Shown piece after piece: positions 45,489 through 58,496 of a stretch of 64,000 nt of DNA (the stretch's first letter is position 1; each line of letters begins with the position of its first letter). Both the position numbers and the translations under genes were made by a program. This DNA is from Alligator mississippiensis (taxonomy: Eukaryota > Chordata > Crocodylia > Alligatoridae). Under the pieces are notes generated by a model. The model was not told where the DNA came from. It saw nothing but the letters and a program-made list of their open reading frames with translations, and searched no databases. The DNA lies in assembly GCF_030867095.1 (NCBI RefSeq), contig NC_081829.1, forward strand, positions 89,675,261 through 89,739,260. The letters are read 5' to 3'.

Positions 45489-47823
45489 GCTGATGTAAGA
45501 GTCATAAGATGTCCACTCTGTATACTATTCAATGAAGCATGAAAAATATGCAGTAATACTTTGAAACCCCAGATGGAACTTGTTAAACGCGCAAAGTATT
45601 ATCTCATTTGTTTCCTGCCAGACAGTTATGCCAGGGGAAACCTCAGATGGCCAAGAAGTCAACTACAAGGGCCCTTAGAGCTGCTGGAACAGTACAAAAT
45701 ATGTGTATTTGGGGTAAGGTTCTGATGCATACCATGTGATACTGGATATTTTACAAGTTCCTAGTAGTCGCTTTGCTCAGTAAACTACACTTCTGCCTTT
45801 GTGTGGTACATCACTAAGTCTTTGCAATACGTGATGAGGGGATGTTTGCAAAACACCTCTCCAACACTTCGCTGTGTTTTACTCTTCAAAATCCTTCTTT
45901 TGGGCTCGCCTGTTTCTTTTTGTCAAAGAAGAACTGGAAGTCTACCCTGCCAGAGCATTGTTTCTGTAGGGAGGACATTTGACAGTCACAAGATGCTACC
46001 CACCTCTGTTCTTCCCAGCAGGGGATAGCATGCCACCTGTGCAGCGCTCCAAGCCTTTTGGTAGACCTGGGGGAGAATCCTGATCCCCGCACACCCATTG
46101 TGTTATCACTGGACTGAATGCCACAGATTACCTTGACTTCAAGACAGCACACTGTACAGTTTACACAAAGCTACTGAAAACACCTTACTCAGAGCTCTCT
46201 TTAAGAGCCAGCTAAAAGACTTTTGCCTATCCCTACTATTCCTTCCATAAGTAATTCCCTAAAGAGCCTGGTGTCAGCTCCAATGAGTTGTTTTGTATAT
46301 CCTGGTGATTTTTAAAGTTGCTTCTAAAATTGCTAGATGGACTTTTAAATGATGCAGAGTTCTGATGGGCAGCCAGAAGTGTGGCTGCTTAGTTGAACCT
46401 GAGGATGTCTTTACTGCACCCACCAAGTCCCATACTTCTCCGTGCTCAAACAGCCCTCTCCCACCATCAGTTGCCCTTCTTGCAGAAGTGTTCTTGGGGC
46501 AGGAGTGGTAGCGGCCTCCTGCTGTTCCCTGCCAGTAAAAAACCTCCACATTGCAACCCACACTCTTCTGGGAACATCATGCCTTTCCTTCGGAGTAGGG
46601 GGTAAACCCCTGCCTTTTCCTTCTCTTCATTGTGGCCTTCCCCCAGCTTCTCATGCCATCGAGGAATGGGCAAGGGGGACACTTTAGCAGCTTGTGTCTC
46701 CCAGAATGCACCTGGCTCTCCTTACTGATACATTGCCATGTGATCCTATGTATCTATATCCTCCATTTCTCCCCCCTACCCTCCCAGCCCATTTGATGGA
46801 GACCTGGGAGAACGCAGAGAACTGGGTTTTTCCAGCCCGCGCTTGAGGCTCATCTGGTTTTCTGTACCACCAGGTAATGAGAGCTTAAAATAAGGTGTGT
46901 CCTTGAAATCCCCTACTACTTGGATGGAAACGCACATTCTTACTTTGTCTGCTGACCGTTTGTTTTTTTGTATTTCAACTGAGCTCAAGGATTTTTGATT
47001 TTCTGTCTTCTCTTAAAAATCAGAATTTCTGTGGGTAGGCCAGGCTGACTGGAAAATAGCCCTGTTTCCCTGTACCAAATAGATCTAACAAATCTAACAC
47101 CTCTTTCTTAAGTTTCCATGGATACCTTAGTAGAGCGCACACATTTTAATCAAAACAGTAGGGAGTACAGTTTATAAAGGCTTCCAGTATTGTCATAATG
47201 GAACAAGAAATAACCTTTCTTAATAGCTCCCCCACTTAGTCAGCCCTGTTCCCTTTATGCTTTTAGGCTTATATGCATCTTCTGGGGACTGTGCACTGTC
47301 TGTCCCCAACTACAAAGGTGTAACTCTCATCCGAGTACTCAATATTTGGTTGATAAGTTTTGGTCTCCACACGATGTGTACATGCAGCTAAGGTACTTTG
47401 ATGCTATGGTGGAGGGTATCAATCTGAGAACCTAGATTTTGCTCAATGACATACAGCAGCTTTAATTCCTAGAATATTCTTCTGTGTGCCTTAAAATCTG
47501 CTATCCTATGCCACTGCACTGTGCATTTTAATAATCCCCTTTCTTCTGTGGTCTGGGTTCGTTCATACCAGGTGTAACCAAAATAGCACTCGTTTCCAAA
47601 ATCTCCCAATTGCTGAAAAAGGTTAGTACAGTAAACATCATAGAATAAAGAAAACATCGTGTAGCTCTTACTTTCGTTATGAGATGTTATTCAGATCCTA
47701 AATTGCCAGTCCTAGTCTCTGCTGATTCTACTAATGAATTCATAAATTTGATGCCATCCTTGCAGTTCTGCAACTACTTGTGCTCTCTTAGCTCCCATCT
47801 TCAAGCAAATATAAGCTGTATAC

Positions 47824-48785
47824 TAGGGCTGTGTGAAATTTCGCCGGCTGTTTCATTTCAATGCTGTTTCGACTTGTTTCGAGCTCAAAACAGCAACATT
47901 GAAATGAAACAAAAGGCTTTGAAACAGCCTCCAAATGAAACAAGGGCGTTCAAAACGTTTTGAGTTTTGAAGCTGGGTTTGCTTGCAGGGAAACAGAAAG
48001 TAAGGAGAGAGAGGGGGAAAGGGGGCAGGACTGCTCTGACAGTGACTGTGCAGCTGGCCAGTGACTGTCATCTTTCCCTGAGGTCCCCTCCAATCCCGGT
48101 GCTCTGGGGGAGGGATGGAAAAACAGCATAAAAGCAGCATTGTTTGAACTGAGCTTTCTCTGTGCCTTCACGCTTCCAAGTGACACAAGTCTTACTCTGA
48201 ACAGTTTGAGGTGCAGTTTCTCAGAAACCCTGGCACCTATATCCTTGAAACATAGCAGGCTTCGTGGCCTCGGCAGGGGCTACCATGCCTGCAGTTTTCA
48301 CCCCACTGCGCTTTAACATGCACACAAAGTCGCACATGTCATGAGTTTTGCTTGTCAGCAGCCTGAGCAACCCCTGCACCTATCTCCTTGAAAGCTGGCA
48401 GGCTTCATAACCTCAGCAGGGGCTAGCACGCCTGCAGTTTTCACCCCGCTGTGCCTTCACACACACGTGACATGAGTTTTGCTTTCAAGAATTTGAAGTG
48501 CAGTTTGCCAGCTACCCCTGCACCTATCTCCTTGAAACATAGCAGGCTTCATGGCCTGAGAAGGGGCTACCATCCCTGAAAGTTTCATCTGAGTCAGGCA
48601 AGAAATGACAAAGTTATAGGCTGTTTTGTGCTTTCCCATTATAGACTGTGGGCAAAACATCGAAATAGCAAAACAGTTTCAACAAAATGAAACGGAGCAG
48701 TGTTTTCAAACCTGAACGAAACGCTGTCCTGTTGAAACGGCGAAGCGGAAGTTGAAATGGAACGATGCTGTTTCGCACAGCCCTA
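47824..48785. mobile_element. hAT-type non-autonomous element, 962 bp, 8-bp target duplication
   Basis: The ends TAGGGCTGTGTGAAATTTCG and GCTGTTTCGCACAGCCCTA are inverse copies; next to them TTTCATTTCAATG-type text also appears inverted. CTGTATAC (47816-47823) and CTGTATAG (48786-48793) form an 8-bp duplication with one mismatch, the hAT hallmark. The interior holds tandem repeats and no transposase. The terminus resembles that at 6183. Confidence 0.82.
48200..48600. repeat. 143-bp tandem repeat inside the hAT element
   Basis: GCACCTATMTCCTTGAAA recurs at 48233, 48376 and 48520 (periods 143 and 144). Each is followed by GCAGGCTTC and a GGGGCTACCA-like block. About 2.7 copies are present. Confidence 0.8.
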
Positions 48786-50616
48786 CTGTATAGCTTGGGA
48801 GAAAATACCAAGTCTAGTGCCATCCATCACGGGGCTGACAATTTGTTGCTTGTGTATTTTACTGTTTCTCACAGCTAGGCTGTATCTCTGTGGGACTCAG
48901 CCTACTTCCCTCTTTCCTATGATTGTTGTGTTTTTGGTCTGGTCTCAAGACCGTGGTATCCCTAAGGATGGTCCGTAGTAGTCTTGATACAGTTTCTAGG
49001 AGTTCCCAACAAATATACATATTTAAGAAACTATAGTCACTGGGATTAGCCTATTTCCTGCATCATTTTTTTGGTACAAGTCTAGCAAGCTTGTTGACAG
49101 CTGGGTAATGAAAAGAATAAACAATATACTCGGAGCACTGTTCTGTTTTTGTGCACTGGGTATATTTTTCTTTCTCTGGACCCCAAATACTCTTGCTTTG
49201 TATGTATGGCCAGGTACAGTTGTTATACTTCTTGCGTAGGAAGTGCACAGAAAGCTATAGCCGTAACTAAATAGGTCGTCAAGGCACATAGAGCACTGTA
49301 AAAATGGTGGATCCTGCTCTACGATAACTCTGAATGGATGTGGTATCGGACTTCAGCGCTGTAGATTAGAGCGTTGTGATGTACATCTGTACTAGATCCC
49401 TTTGTGACTTGTTTTAGGGCGCAATCTGCCGGCAACCCATGGGGCTTTGTGGCATCCCATCCTATGGGGCTTTGTGGCCTCATCCAGAGCTTGTCTGGTT
49501 TGCCCGAGCACTGGGCTGGCCCTGCCCCCCGGGCTGTCACTGACCAGAGCCAGCAAAGCCTCTGTCCCCAAGCCTGCCCACATTGTCCCTTCAGTTAGCA
49601 TAGATCAACCCACACAAAGAAAACTGCTTTTTGCTGAATTTCTCTTATTGCATATTGTCATGGGTGCAGTTGAGCAAGTGCTGAATGTGATTCAACTGCT
49701 ATTTTAGGTTCAAAGAAACTAGGGTCACTTCTGCTCACAGTTAACCTGTCTTAAGAATTGATTCATCTGTACTGATGTCTGGAAATGGGCAAGTTCCCTA
49801 ATGGATGTGAGTTGTGTTTAACTCCTGGCTATTTAACATGGTTCAGAATGGCATCAAGATAAGTTTGGTAAAGAAAATTTAACCCTGGCCTCTGTTACAC
49901 TGTCAAAATGTATGTGCTTTTCAAATGTTGTTACCGAGTCCGTGTTGCAGATGGGAACCCTAGCTCTTGTTACTGTATAAAAAATACTTGAACATGTCCA
50001 AAAGGTACAGCAGCGCACCAACACATACTGCTATGTAGCATCACTATTTCCTAGCTTGTCAATAATATCAATCATTAGTTTGTTACCATACAAGCCTGCA
50101 GCACCCTGGCTGAGAATCACCGCTCTAAGGTGCAACCCTACTTTATCTTCTGCCTCTGAAGTAGATGGCATGCTCCTAATGGCCTCGTTTCCTATGCAAA
50201 ATATAGATGGTGTGTGCATGTGTCTGAATTTATATATAAAAGCTCTTCTGCTAAAATATAGTGATATCAGTTGAAATGCTTTAACCGAAAGGCTTTTGGA
50301 GTCTCCCTTTTTTTCCTGGTAAAAGTATTTTCCAAGGACTATGTTTTAATTTGGATCAAAATATCCCAGACAGTGTACTGCTTCCAGCTTGTCATGATGC
50401 TTCTGGAAGCCCTGATATTTTACTCTGAGTCTTGTACTTAAGGTGAGGCAGTGTCTCAGTAATGAGAACAGCTTGCCTAAATGCAACAGAATATTATAGT
50501 TTTTCTGCATCAATACAACTGTTGCCAGCTGTTTACTGTATGGATGCTTGCAAAACAGATCCTGCATTTTCTCTTGTGCTACCACCACCAGGAAGATGAA
50601 ATATGATGCGTACTAG

Positions 50617-51335
50617 GTCTGCGCAAAGCAGCTAGTATTCACTTCAGATTTGGATTGGGCCCATTTGGTTCAATTTGGTGATTTGAATCACTGTCCCAAA
50701 TCAATTCGACCGAATCTGATTCGGAGGTTCGGCTGCTGCTGAATCTCCAGATCACATAGGCCCCATCCCCCACCCACTCTCAATAGCTGCCCCACCTGCC
50801 CCAGCTCCTTGCTCTTTGGGAAAAAAAAAAAGCCTGCACTCACCAGCTGCCTGGCAGGGGCAGTGATCCCCGCTGCCCCCCACTGCACCACACCATATGG
50901 GTGGCTCTGCCATGAGTTCCCCCAACCCAGCCCCCCACATGGCTGCCCTGCCCACCCTAGCTCTGGCCCTTCAAAAAAAAAGAAGTCCCGAACTCACCGG
51001 CTCCAGCCCAGCGGTGGGGGGCTATCCCTGCTGCCCCTCACTGCCCCGCGCTGCATGGGGGGCTCTGCACAAGTAGCCAGAAGTCCCAAGGCCACTGCAG
51101 GAGCTGGTGAGTTCGGAGGGGTTTTTTCGGGGGAGGTTTCTTAAAGGGCCGGCAGCTGGGGTGGGCAGGGCAGCCATGGGGCAGGGGGGTCAGGGGGCTC
51201 ATGACAGCCCTCCACACAGCATGGGGCAGTGGGGGGCAGCAGGGATCGGCTCCCTGCCGGGCAGCAAAGAGTAAGTGGGGACTTTTTTTTAAAGGGCCGG
51301 GAGCCAGGGCAGGTGGGGCAGCCATGGGGGGGCTG
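50617..51335. mobile_element. Foldback element with 230-240 bp GC-rich arms
   Basis: It starts TAGGTCTGCGCAAAGCAGC, like the 6183 repeat, and has an ATTCG-rich block to about 50730. The left arm (about 50768-51010) and right arm (about 51098-51330) are imperfect inverse copies. Both carry GCTGCCCCACCTGCCC, an A run, CACTCACCAGCTGCC-type text, CCCGCTGCCCCCCACTGC and CATGGCTGCCCTGCCCACC, ending at AACTCACCGGCTCC next to the loop. The right terminus is lost or unrecognised. Confidence 0.65.
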
Positions 51336-51754
51336 GGAGAGCAGTCGAGGGGAGCTCAGGGGTGCTGAGGGAGCAGGCAGGGGATGCGGCCTGGCAGGGG
51401 TTAAGTGATAAGATATTGGTATAAGTGATCAGATAAGTGAACTGGTCTATGCTCATAACAGAACAGAAGTTCAGCACACAGCGGGGGCATCCACACGAGC
51501 AAACACGTGCATCTTGCAGCGTCTCAGAGCCCTTTGAGACACTGCAAGAGGCATGTGTGGAAATGAGAAAGCATTCCCCATGCTGCAAATTTGCAGTGTG
51601 GGGGCAAAATTAGGGTGAAAAGAAAAACTGCTTCAGAAAAGAGTGAGGCAGGGCATGGTCCCAGATCGTGTCCTGAGGCAACCGGAGGCTCGATCCTCCA
51701 CAGAGTCTTTCTGGTAGCCTGCCAGTGTGTGTCTGTGTTGGCCCTTTCCCCAGT

Positions 51755-52745
51755 GCTGAAGCACACTGCCTACAGTGACCGGGACCTGGGCTCTGTGCCA
51801 GGTAAGTAAGGGATGAAGGGAGCTGGAAGAGCTAGGGGGATTACTGAGGGTGTGGGGGACCATGGGGGCGCAGCTCGGGAGGGATGGGTCCACTGGCCGC
51901 CCTCCCCCTCATGGCTCCAGCCCCCGCCCCCTGCTTACCCTGCTGCCGGAAGCAGCCCCCTGCTTGCCTCCCTGCTCAGCTGCAGCCTCCTTGCTTGGCT
52001 CCAGCCCCCCCACTCAGCCTGCGGGGCCCCCCCCCGTATGCTCCCCACCTTGTTGCCCCCCGCCTCCCCCCTGCTGCCAGGTAGCCGCACAGCCTCTGCC
52101 ACACTGCACTTCTGTGGCCTGGCTCTGCAAGGCACGGCATGGGACCATGTGCTTTTGGGCAGCTCTGAGCTGTCACCCGAGGCTGCGCGCCACTTGCGGG
52201 GACCGCCAGCAACACTGGCCTGGGTCCTGTGTGCATGAGCCCTGCACCATCCAGCTGGACCGCTTCTGTGCATGCAGGACCTGGGCCAGTGTGGCTGGCG
52301 GTTCCCGTGAGTGGCACGTAGCCCCAGGTGACAACCCGGAGGTACCCAAAAGCACATGGCCCTGTACCACGCTGAACCGGGCCATAGCACTGCAGTGTGG
52401 CAGAGGCCATGTGGATACCTGGTGGCCGGGGCTGAGCCATGCTGCCTCCCACCATGCAAGAGGCTATGCCACGAGGCCAAGAGCGCAGCTGCTGTTACTG
52501 GTAAGCTGCAGGGGGGTTGGATCTGGGTGGGGGCAAGTGAGGAGGCTGCAGGCGGGTGGGGAGCACACATGGGGGCTGCAGGCAGGCGAGAAGCATGCAG
52601 TGGGGGTGGCTGGCGGACCCACCCCTCCTGAGCTGCCCCCCAATGGTCCCTCACACCCTCAGTAGTCCCCTCCGCTCCTCCAACCCCCTGCTTACCTGGC
52701 ACGGAGCTCAGGTCCCAGTCGCTGTGACCCCTGTGGGGAGCATGT
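51755..52745. repeat. Near-1-kb imperfect palindrome
   Basis: The left arm (about 51770-52250) and right arm (about 52265-52740) are inverse copies. Near the centre, CCATGTGCTTTTGGG at 52146 pairs with CCCAAAAGCACATGG at 52349, and CCGCCAGCAACACTGGCC pairs with GGCCAGTGTGGCTGGCGG. Further out, TCTGCCACACTGCA pairs with TGCAGTGTGGCAGA. At the outer ends GACCTGGGCTCTGTGCCAGG pairs with CCTGGCACGGAGCTCAGGTC. The long overlapping + and - open frames here follow from the symmetry and GC content. No termini or target duplication were identified. Confidence 0.8.
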
Positions 52746-53220
52746 GGCCCCTGTGGATGGGCAGTCCATGAGATGTGCAGGGGGTCTGCTCTCTGCAGGG
52801 TACAGAGGACCCACCCCTCCTGAGCAGCCCCCCCTCATAGCCCCCTCCACACCCACACTCCCCACACAATCCAACCACAAACCCCACTCCCCCAAGCCAC
52901 CCCCAAAAACCCCTCACCCACATTCCTGGCCCTGTGGGGCAGGAGTGAGGAGAATGGGGCGGGGGGTAAGTTGTGGGTTGAGAGTGAGGGCCAAGGGCAG
53001 GGGCAGGGCAGTGGCATATCAGTGCTGCTCAACACTGCACATCCTACTGAGCGAAGGAGGTAGGGGCAGCTCTGATTTTTCTATGACAGAGAAGTCCCAA
53101 GTAAATGCCAAACTGTATAGATAATTAGAATATGTTTTATTATGATGATAGAGGCACTGGCAGGCTTCGAAGTTGCTTTACACTTGTAAATATATCAATA
53201 AAACATTGCCCAACTGATCT

Positions 53221-53239
53221 GTGTGTGTGTGTGTGTGTA
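53221..53239. repeat. (GT)n microsatellite
   Basis: About 9-10 GT units followed by ACACACA. Confidence 0.85.
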
Positions 53240-54299
53240 CACACATAGAAAAAAATCACAGTCAGCTGACTTTGAAATTCAAGTATTTGGGTACAACACA
53301 ACAGTCAGTTTCTAGGAGTTAGTTTTACTTCATCCTTTGCGGGGATTATCTCACAGTAACGCCTCCTCTGGCCTCCATGCTACAAGGGTAATCCCAAGAG
53401 TTCACAGTCTTTCATTCACCCTCCGTTTGCCAACAGTAGGTAGGACCATCACCCTAGGTTGTGGAAGCGTCTGCTTTTTTCACGATTGGGATCTTTCCTT
53501 GTTGAAAGTGTATCGCTAAAGCAAGTGCATCTCTTATCAGCTCCAAACTATTGAGCTGATCGAAAAAACAAGGCTGTCAGTCTTATCTAACAATTCCCTT
53601 TTTATCTTTTTTTTTTAAGTTGCTGCTTTCTTCCTTTGAAAGCTTGTGACATGAGATGCATTCAGTGACTCCCCCTGGAACCTTTTCTGTGTGTTGTTCA
53701 GCAGCACACCTTGCCAGCTGAGCTATTTCTTTCATTTGTCTGGTCAAAATCTTCCTTAGAAGACTTAATGCTCTTATTTGGGGTTGAGGGAACCTCCTGC
53801 CAGCATTGAAGAAGTGCGTGGTACTTGGCTGTTTGAAACAAGCAATTCCCCTTATATGTGAAGCAGAAATTTTTTGCTGGTGGCCTAGCATATAACAAGA
53901 AAATGAGAAAAAGGAAGAAACAAGGAAAAAATAAATCTAATAAAGGAGAGGAAATTCTGTGCTTTTGGTTAAAGAATGCATACCTAACATTTGCATCATT
54001 GCCATTACTTTTGCCTGTCAAGTTAGAAGTAATTTTTTTTCCTGAGGCATTTTTAAGCTTACTATTTTAAACTAGTCATCAAGAATAAAATTCCTAAAGA
54101 CTCTAGAGCTTATGATAAATGGTATCTGTCATAGTGAAAAAAGCATTAATTTCTCTGCAGCTTCATTAGTAGAACACAGGGGGGTTGCTGGATAGCAAAG
54201 AAACAGAATATGACTAAAAAGGGGGACTCTAAAACCTAACTTTATGAAGAGTTGTACAGAATTTAATAGACAATAATGGGGAATCTCTTTAGGATCATT

Positions 54300-54992
54300 A
54301 TCATTCGGAAAGTATCATTATGCCCCTTTATAAATTGATGCACCTTGAATACTGTGCCCAGTTCTGGTCCCCACACCTCAAAAAGGATCTAGACGGACTA
54401 CAGAAGGTCCAGAAAAGGGCAGCAAGGCTAATCAGCGGTATGAAGGGGCTTCCATATGAGGAGACACTAAAGAGATTAGGTCTATTCAGCTGAGAAGAGA
54501 GACGCTTGAAGGAGGGGCATGATAAGTGTTTACAAAATACTAAAAGGCAAAGAGAAAGTGAATACAGGTTTATTATTTATTTTGTAAGAATCCAAGTACT
54601 AGGGGTCACAAACCGAAACTAGTAGGTAGTAAGTTTAAAACTAATGCAAGGAAGTTCTTTTCCCACATTAGCGTGTCATTAAAGCGTGGAGCTCATTGCC
54701 CCCAGATGTGTGGAAGCTGACAGTGTAGCCAGATTCAAACAGGGGTTGGACAGATTCCTGGAGGAAAGGGGCAGCAGGAGCTGTTGAGCATGGGAGAGAG
54801 GGATACAGCCTCCGAATCAGGACTGCAATGCTGGAGGCTGCAAGTGAGAGAGGAACAGTGGAGAAAAGTCCTGGTCAGACCCAGGTCACTCTCTCTGTCA
54901 GCAGCCACTCTCTGCTTCTGTGTGACACAGGATGCTGGGCAAGATGAACCTATGGGCTGACCCAGTAAATGGCAAGTCTTATGTTCTTATGG
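54300..54992 (+). mobile_element. CR1/L3-type 3' fragment
   Basis: CTGTGCCCAGTTCTGGTCCC, AGGTCCAGAAAAGGGCAGCA and GAGGAGACACTAAAGAGATT encode the ORF2 C-terminus in broken frames. The end CTATGGGCTGACCCAGTAAA then TCTTATGTTCTTATG is a different tail from the younger CR1 copies, so this is a separate, older subfamily. Confidence 0.75.
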
Positions 54993-55177
54993 ATTACAGT
55001 ATCCAGTTGCCCATCAAGAATGACAGCGGGCATGGACAGAGGCCTGTGTCCGGCCCCTGTGTTTTGGTTCTGGCCCTGCTCCCCTGTCCCCAGTCCGGGC
55101 TCATTCCCACCCCACTTCCCCAGGCCGCCCTCCCCCTCCCCTACCTCCCTCGCCAATCAGTGTGCGAATAAAGCATT

Positions 55178-55199
55178 ACAGACAGACAGACAGACAGAC
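55178..55199. repeat. (CAGA)n microsatellite
   Basis: Five to six CAGA units follow AATAAAGCATTA, which may be the tail of an unidentified retroelement. Confidence 0.75.
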
Positions 55200-58162
55200 T
55201 AAGGCTCTTATAATATTAGATTTATTCATTTTGGATCTGACCATTCTGTAGATTTTACTAGAAAACTGTATCTCTGTGTCACCATTGTTGAATTCTGTAG
55301 CATGCGTCTAAAAGCCAGTAGAAAGGATATATTTTCAAATTAAATTCCACCCTATCTCCCTTCATTGTCAACCTCTACATCAGGACTATGGAGAGGTGGA
55401 GAAAGGCTACCGTTTGCCTCAATTCACAGAACTAGGTAGTCTCATTGCATGGCTATCGGAGCGCTAGCAATAGGCCAGCTCTTGGATGCTGAACAGAAAG
55501 CACAAACCCAGCTCAGGCAAGACGGAGGAGATGCTGGTGTAGAGGTGACTATTTAGTTTTGATGGTGTCCTCCCTGTCCATCTCCCTTGCTATTCATGAG
55601 ATGTCAAAGCCTCCGTATCCTGTTTTAGTCATTGCTTAGCCTGCATGCTCAGACAGCATTAGGAGTTAGCCTTTTCCCCTTTTGCATCTGGCTAGGGAAA
55701 TCTTTCCTTAACCCCCAGATGAGGATCTGGCCACATTGATCCATCTGCCTGCCTGTTGGAGAGGACTGCTGGGACCTCAGATGCCTAGGGCTGAACAGGG
55801 ATGCGGTGCCAGGGCTCCAGCCTGTGGAAAATGTGACTGCTCATCTTCCCAAGGGGTGCATCTCTCAGGAGGTGTGTAATGTCAGTGATCTTTCTATTTA
55901 CTGTCAGCCTTCTGAATTAGGGATAACGAGATACATAGAGTTAGATATCATCACTGGCCCAGAAGCATGTTCTAATTAGAAAATTGGAAGTTAAAAAATG
56001 AATTTGTTTTGATTTGGAAGAAAAACCATTTAAATTTTAGCACTGGTATGCACTGCTGTTTTACCAGTCAGGGGCTTGGGGTTAAGAAATGAAGACAGCC
56101 GTTGCATTCCTGCAACGGCCGTCGTTCAGGATAGCCACTTGGAGTTCTTTGGAAACTAATTAGATTCACAAACCCTGGATTCTTCCTTCCTTCTTGTTGT
56201 ATTTTCTTCTATTTGGAACAAGACTTGTAAAGTTATGTCACAGTCGTTTCCCCAGAATAACATTAGGTTAAAAAGTGCAAACAGACATAACACACACAGA
56301 TTTGAAAAAAAATCGGGAGAGTCTTTTAGATAGATAAAATGTAATGCGGGGATGTTCCTAGATGGGTTAAACACTGGTAAATAAACCATTTCCTTACTTA
56401 GAATGAAAACACCATTAATTCAGAGATTATTAGTATTCCTGCAGCTTCTTTTGTGTAAATGACTTTGTGGCTCCCAAGAATCATGAACTGCATTGGTTTG
56501 CATCTCAAACTCTCTGGGAATGCCAGTGCCTTGTAGTTGTTCTGTAATTCAGAGGCAATATTAAAGTTTCCCTCATTATTGCATATGACTTGCCGGAAGT
56601 CCCAGGGAAGGGCATCAAGTGATTTAAGTGACATAATGAAGCAGTTGCTGATAAAAAAGAAAAAAATGCGAATAGGTGTTTGTGCTTCGGCAGTACCATA
56701 ACAGTAGATTTTGACAAAAATTTCCAAGGTCTGGAGCATCCTCCTATTGCATATTTTCCCTGCTCTGGGATTCTCTCCCTCTCTTCACCAGCCAAGGCCT
56801 GCCTTATTGATCTTCAGGGCTCAGGCTCTTATTTACTCAGTTATTTGCAGGCACAGGATGGAAATGGGTGAACTAAGATAGTAACCCTAGTGAAGGACTA
56901 AACTGGTATGTCAACAGGATTTTGCTGTAGTTTCCCCTCCACCCACAACCCCAGCAAGTGTTCCCAAATATACTGGTAGGTGACCAGCTGCCTCAGGTGC
57001 CTGATCTTTTTTTTTTTTCTTCTTTTTAAATCTGAGCAGGACATTTGCAACTCCATTGGTTTGAGTACAAGTCATGTGTACTCCGCACATCTGTAGATCC
57101 AGCCCTTACAAATATATTTTCAAGAGAGTTCCTTGACTGAGCCCAATGGGCAGTTTACTTTAATCATTTTGTTAACTGAAAATAGATAAATCCATTTTTT
57201 TCCTACCACACAATAGGCTATTACAGCCCTGTAATCTCAACTCCAGATTCTTTCTTTATTAGCTAGTATTTTACTATCCGTGGACAGTCGCACAATTCTA
57301 TGCTCCTTGGAGCTAATTTAGTCCTGATATAACTCCATTGACTTGAGTGGAGTTACATGAAGCTGTGTGTGCACATCAGATGATTTGATTGCTTCCTGGG
57401 AAACGAAACCACAGATACCATCACACAGGATTTTCCTTGTTTCATGCAGAGCTGTGGATAACCTTTTGAGGTACACACAATGAGTCCATGACTGAGGACA
57501 TGCTGGAAGGTAGATTGCTGGCATGAAAGAACTGAAATAGGTAAGGAGAGGATGTAGCAACAGAGACTAACATTAGAACCAAGTAGGCAAAGAGCCTAAA
57601 AGAAAATTAATTTTTATTGTGTCAACATTCACAGAGCTGCCCAAATTATGGAAAGATTCTCAGTGACTTGAAATCAAGTAACGGACCAGGCTTGAAGTGT
57701 CCAAATTTTGGAAAGACATTTGTATAGGAAGTGTGTGCTAATTGTTGATTACTTCTCTCTTTTGCTAAAAGAAGTCCCCTTTTTCTGATTAAACAAAACT
57801 ACATCAAAATGCATATTGCGAGATGCCCATATTTTTTGAAGAAGAGAGAGCTTATGCGGATGAGTGAATAAGCTAATAAAAGTATCTAATCTGCATAAAT
57901 TTTAACCAGATGGAGAGAGAGAGAGCTTATCTGAGACCAGAAATTTGGCCTCTGGCATATTCTTTCATACTCTTCGCAAGTGGGCTGACAGACTACATTT
58001 TTAGCTTGGAGACCTTGACTATAAAATGTGAAGACTTTTGCTTGTGTTACAATCAAAATCATGTCTTATAATGCAGGTTATGCACACAACAGCATACGAA
58101 AGAACATTATTAAGGTTGCAAATCCAAACATTCAAAAAGTTAGCTCCAAAACCTTAATCCAA

Positions 58163-58438
58163 CTCAATAGGCTACATACAGACAGTCAAAAAGCTGCAAG
58201 GTGAATTGATTCAATTTTTGCAGGTTAGTTTAAACTGCGTAGATTGAATTGATAAGCAAGTGAACAGCCATTCACTTTTGATTCTGGAAATGCAGCCACA
58301 TGCCTGCAGTGGCCCAGGCCAGAAGCCAGGGGGTGCTAAAGCATGCCTCCCTGCTCTGCTGGAGCTGACAGCTTGGGCCAAAGCTAGCCCACCCATGGGG
58401 GGACAGGCATTGTGGGGGAGGTGCAAAGCATTGTGGGA

Positions 58439-58440
<2 letters not shown>
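58163..58440. repeat. Dispersed repeat shared with 9560-9895 (opposite orientation)
   Basis: ACATACAGACAGTCAAAAAG, then ACTTTTGATTCTGGAAATGC, TGCAGTGGCCCAGGCC and CTGCTCTGCTGGAGC correspond in reverse complement to the 9.6-kb copy. The copy is cut on the right by the TA repeat. Confidence 0.65.

Positions 58441-58441
<1 letters not shown>

Positions 58442-58494
<53 letters not shown>
58442..58494. repeat. (TA)n microsatellite
   Basis: About 53 bp of uninterrupted TA, likely length-polymorphic. It lies exactly at the end of the dispersed repeat. Confidence 0.95.

Positions 58495-58496
<2 letters not shown>

Noticed and set aside
51850..52702. Long overlapping open frames on both strands (271 and 255 codons)
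   Set aside because: They lie in a GC-rich palindrome, so the two strands encode near-mirror sequences. There is no domain, and composition explains the lack of stops.
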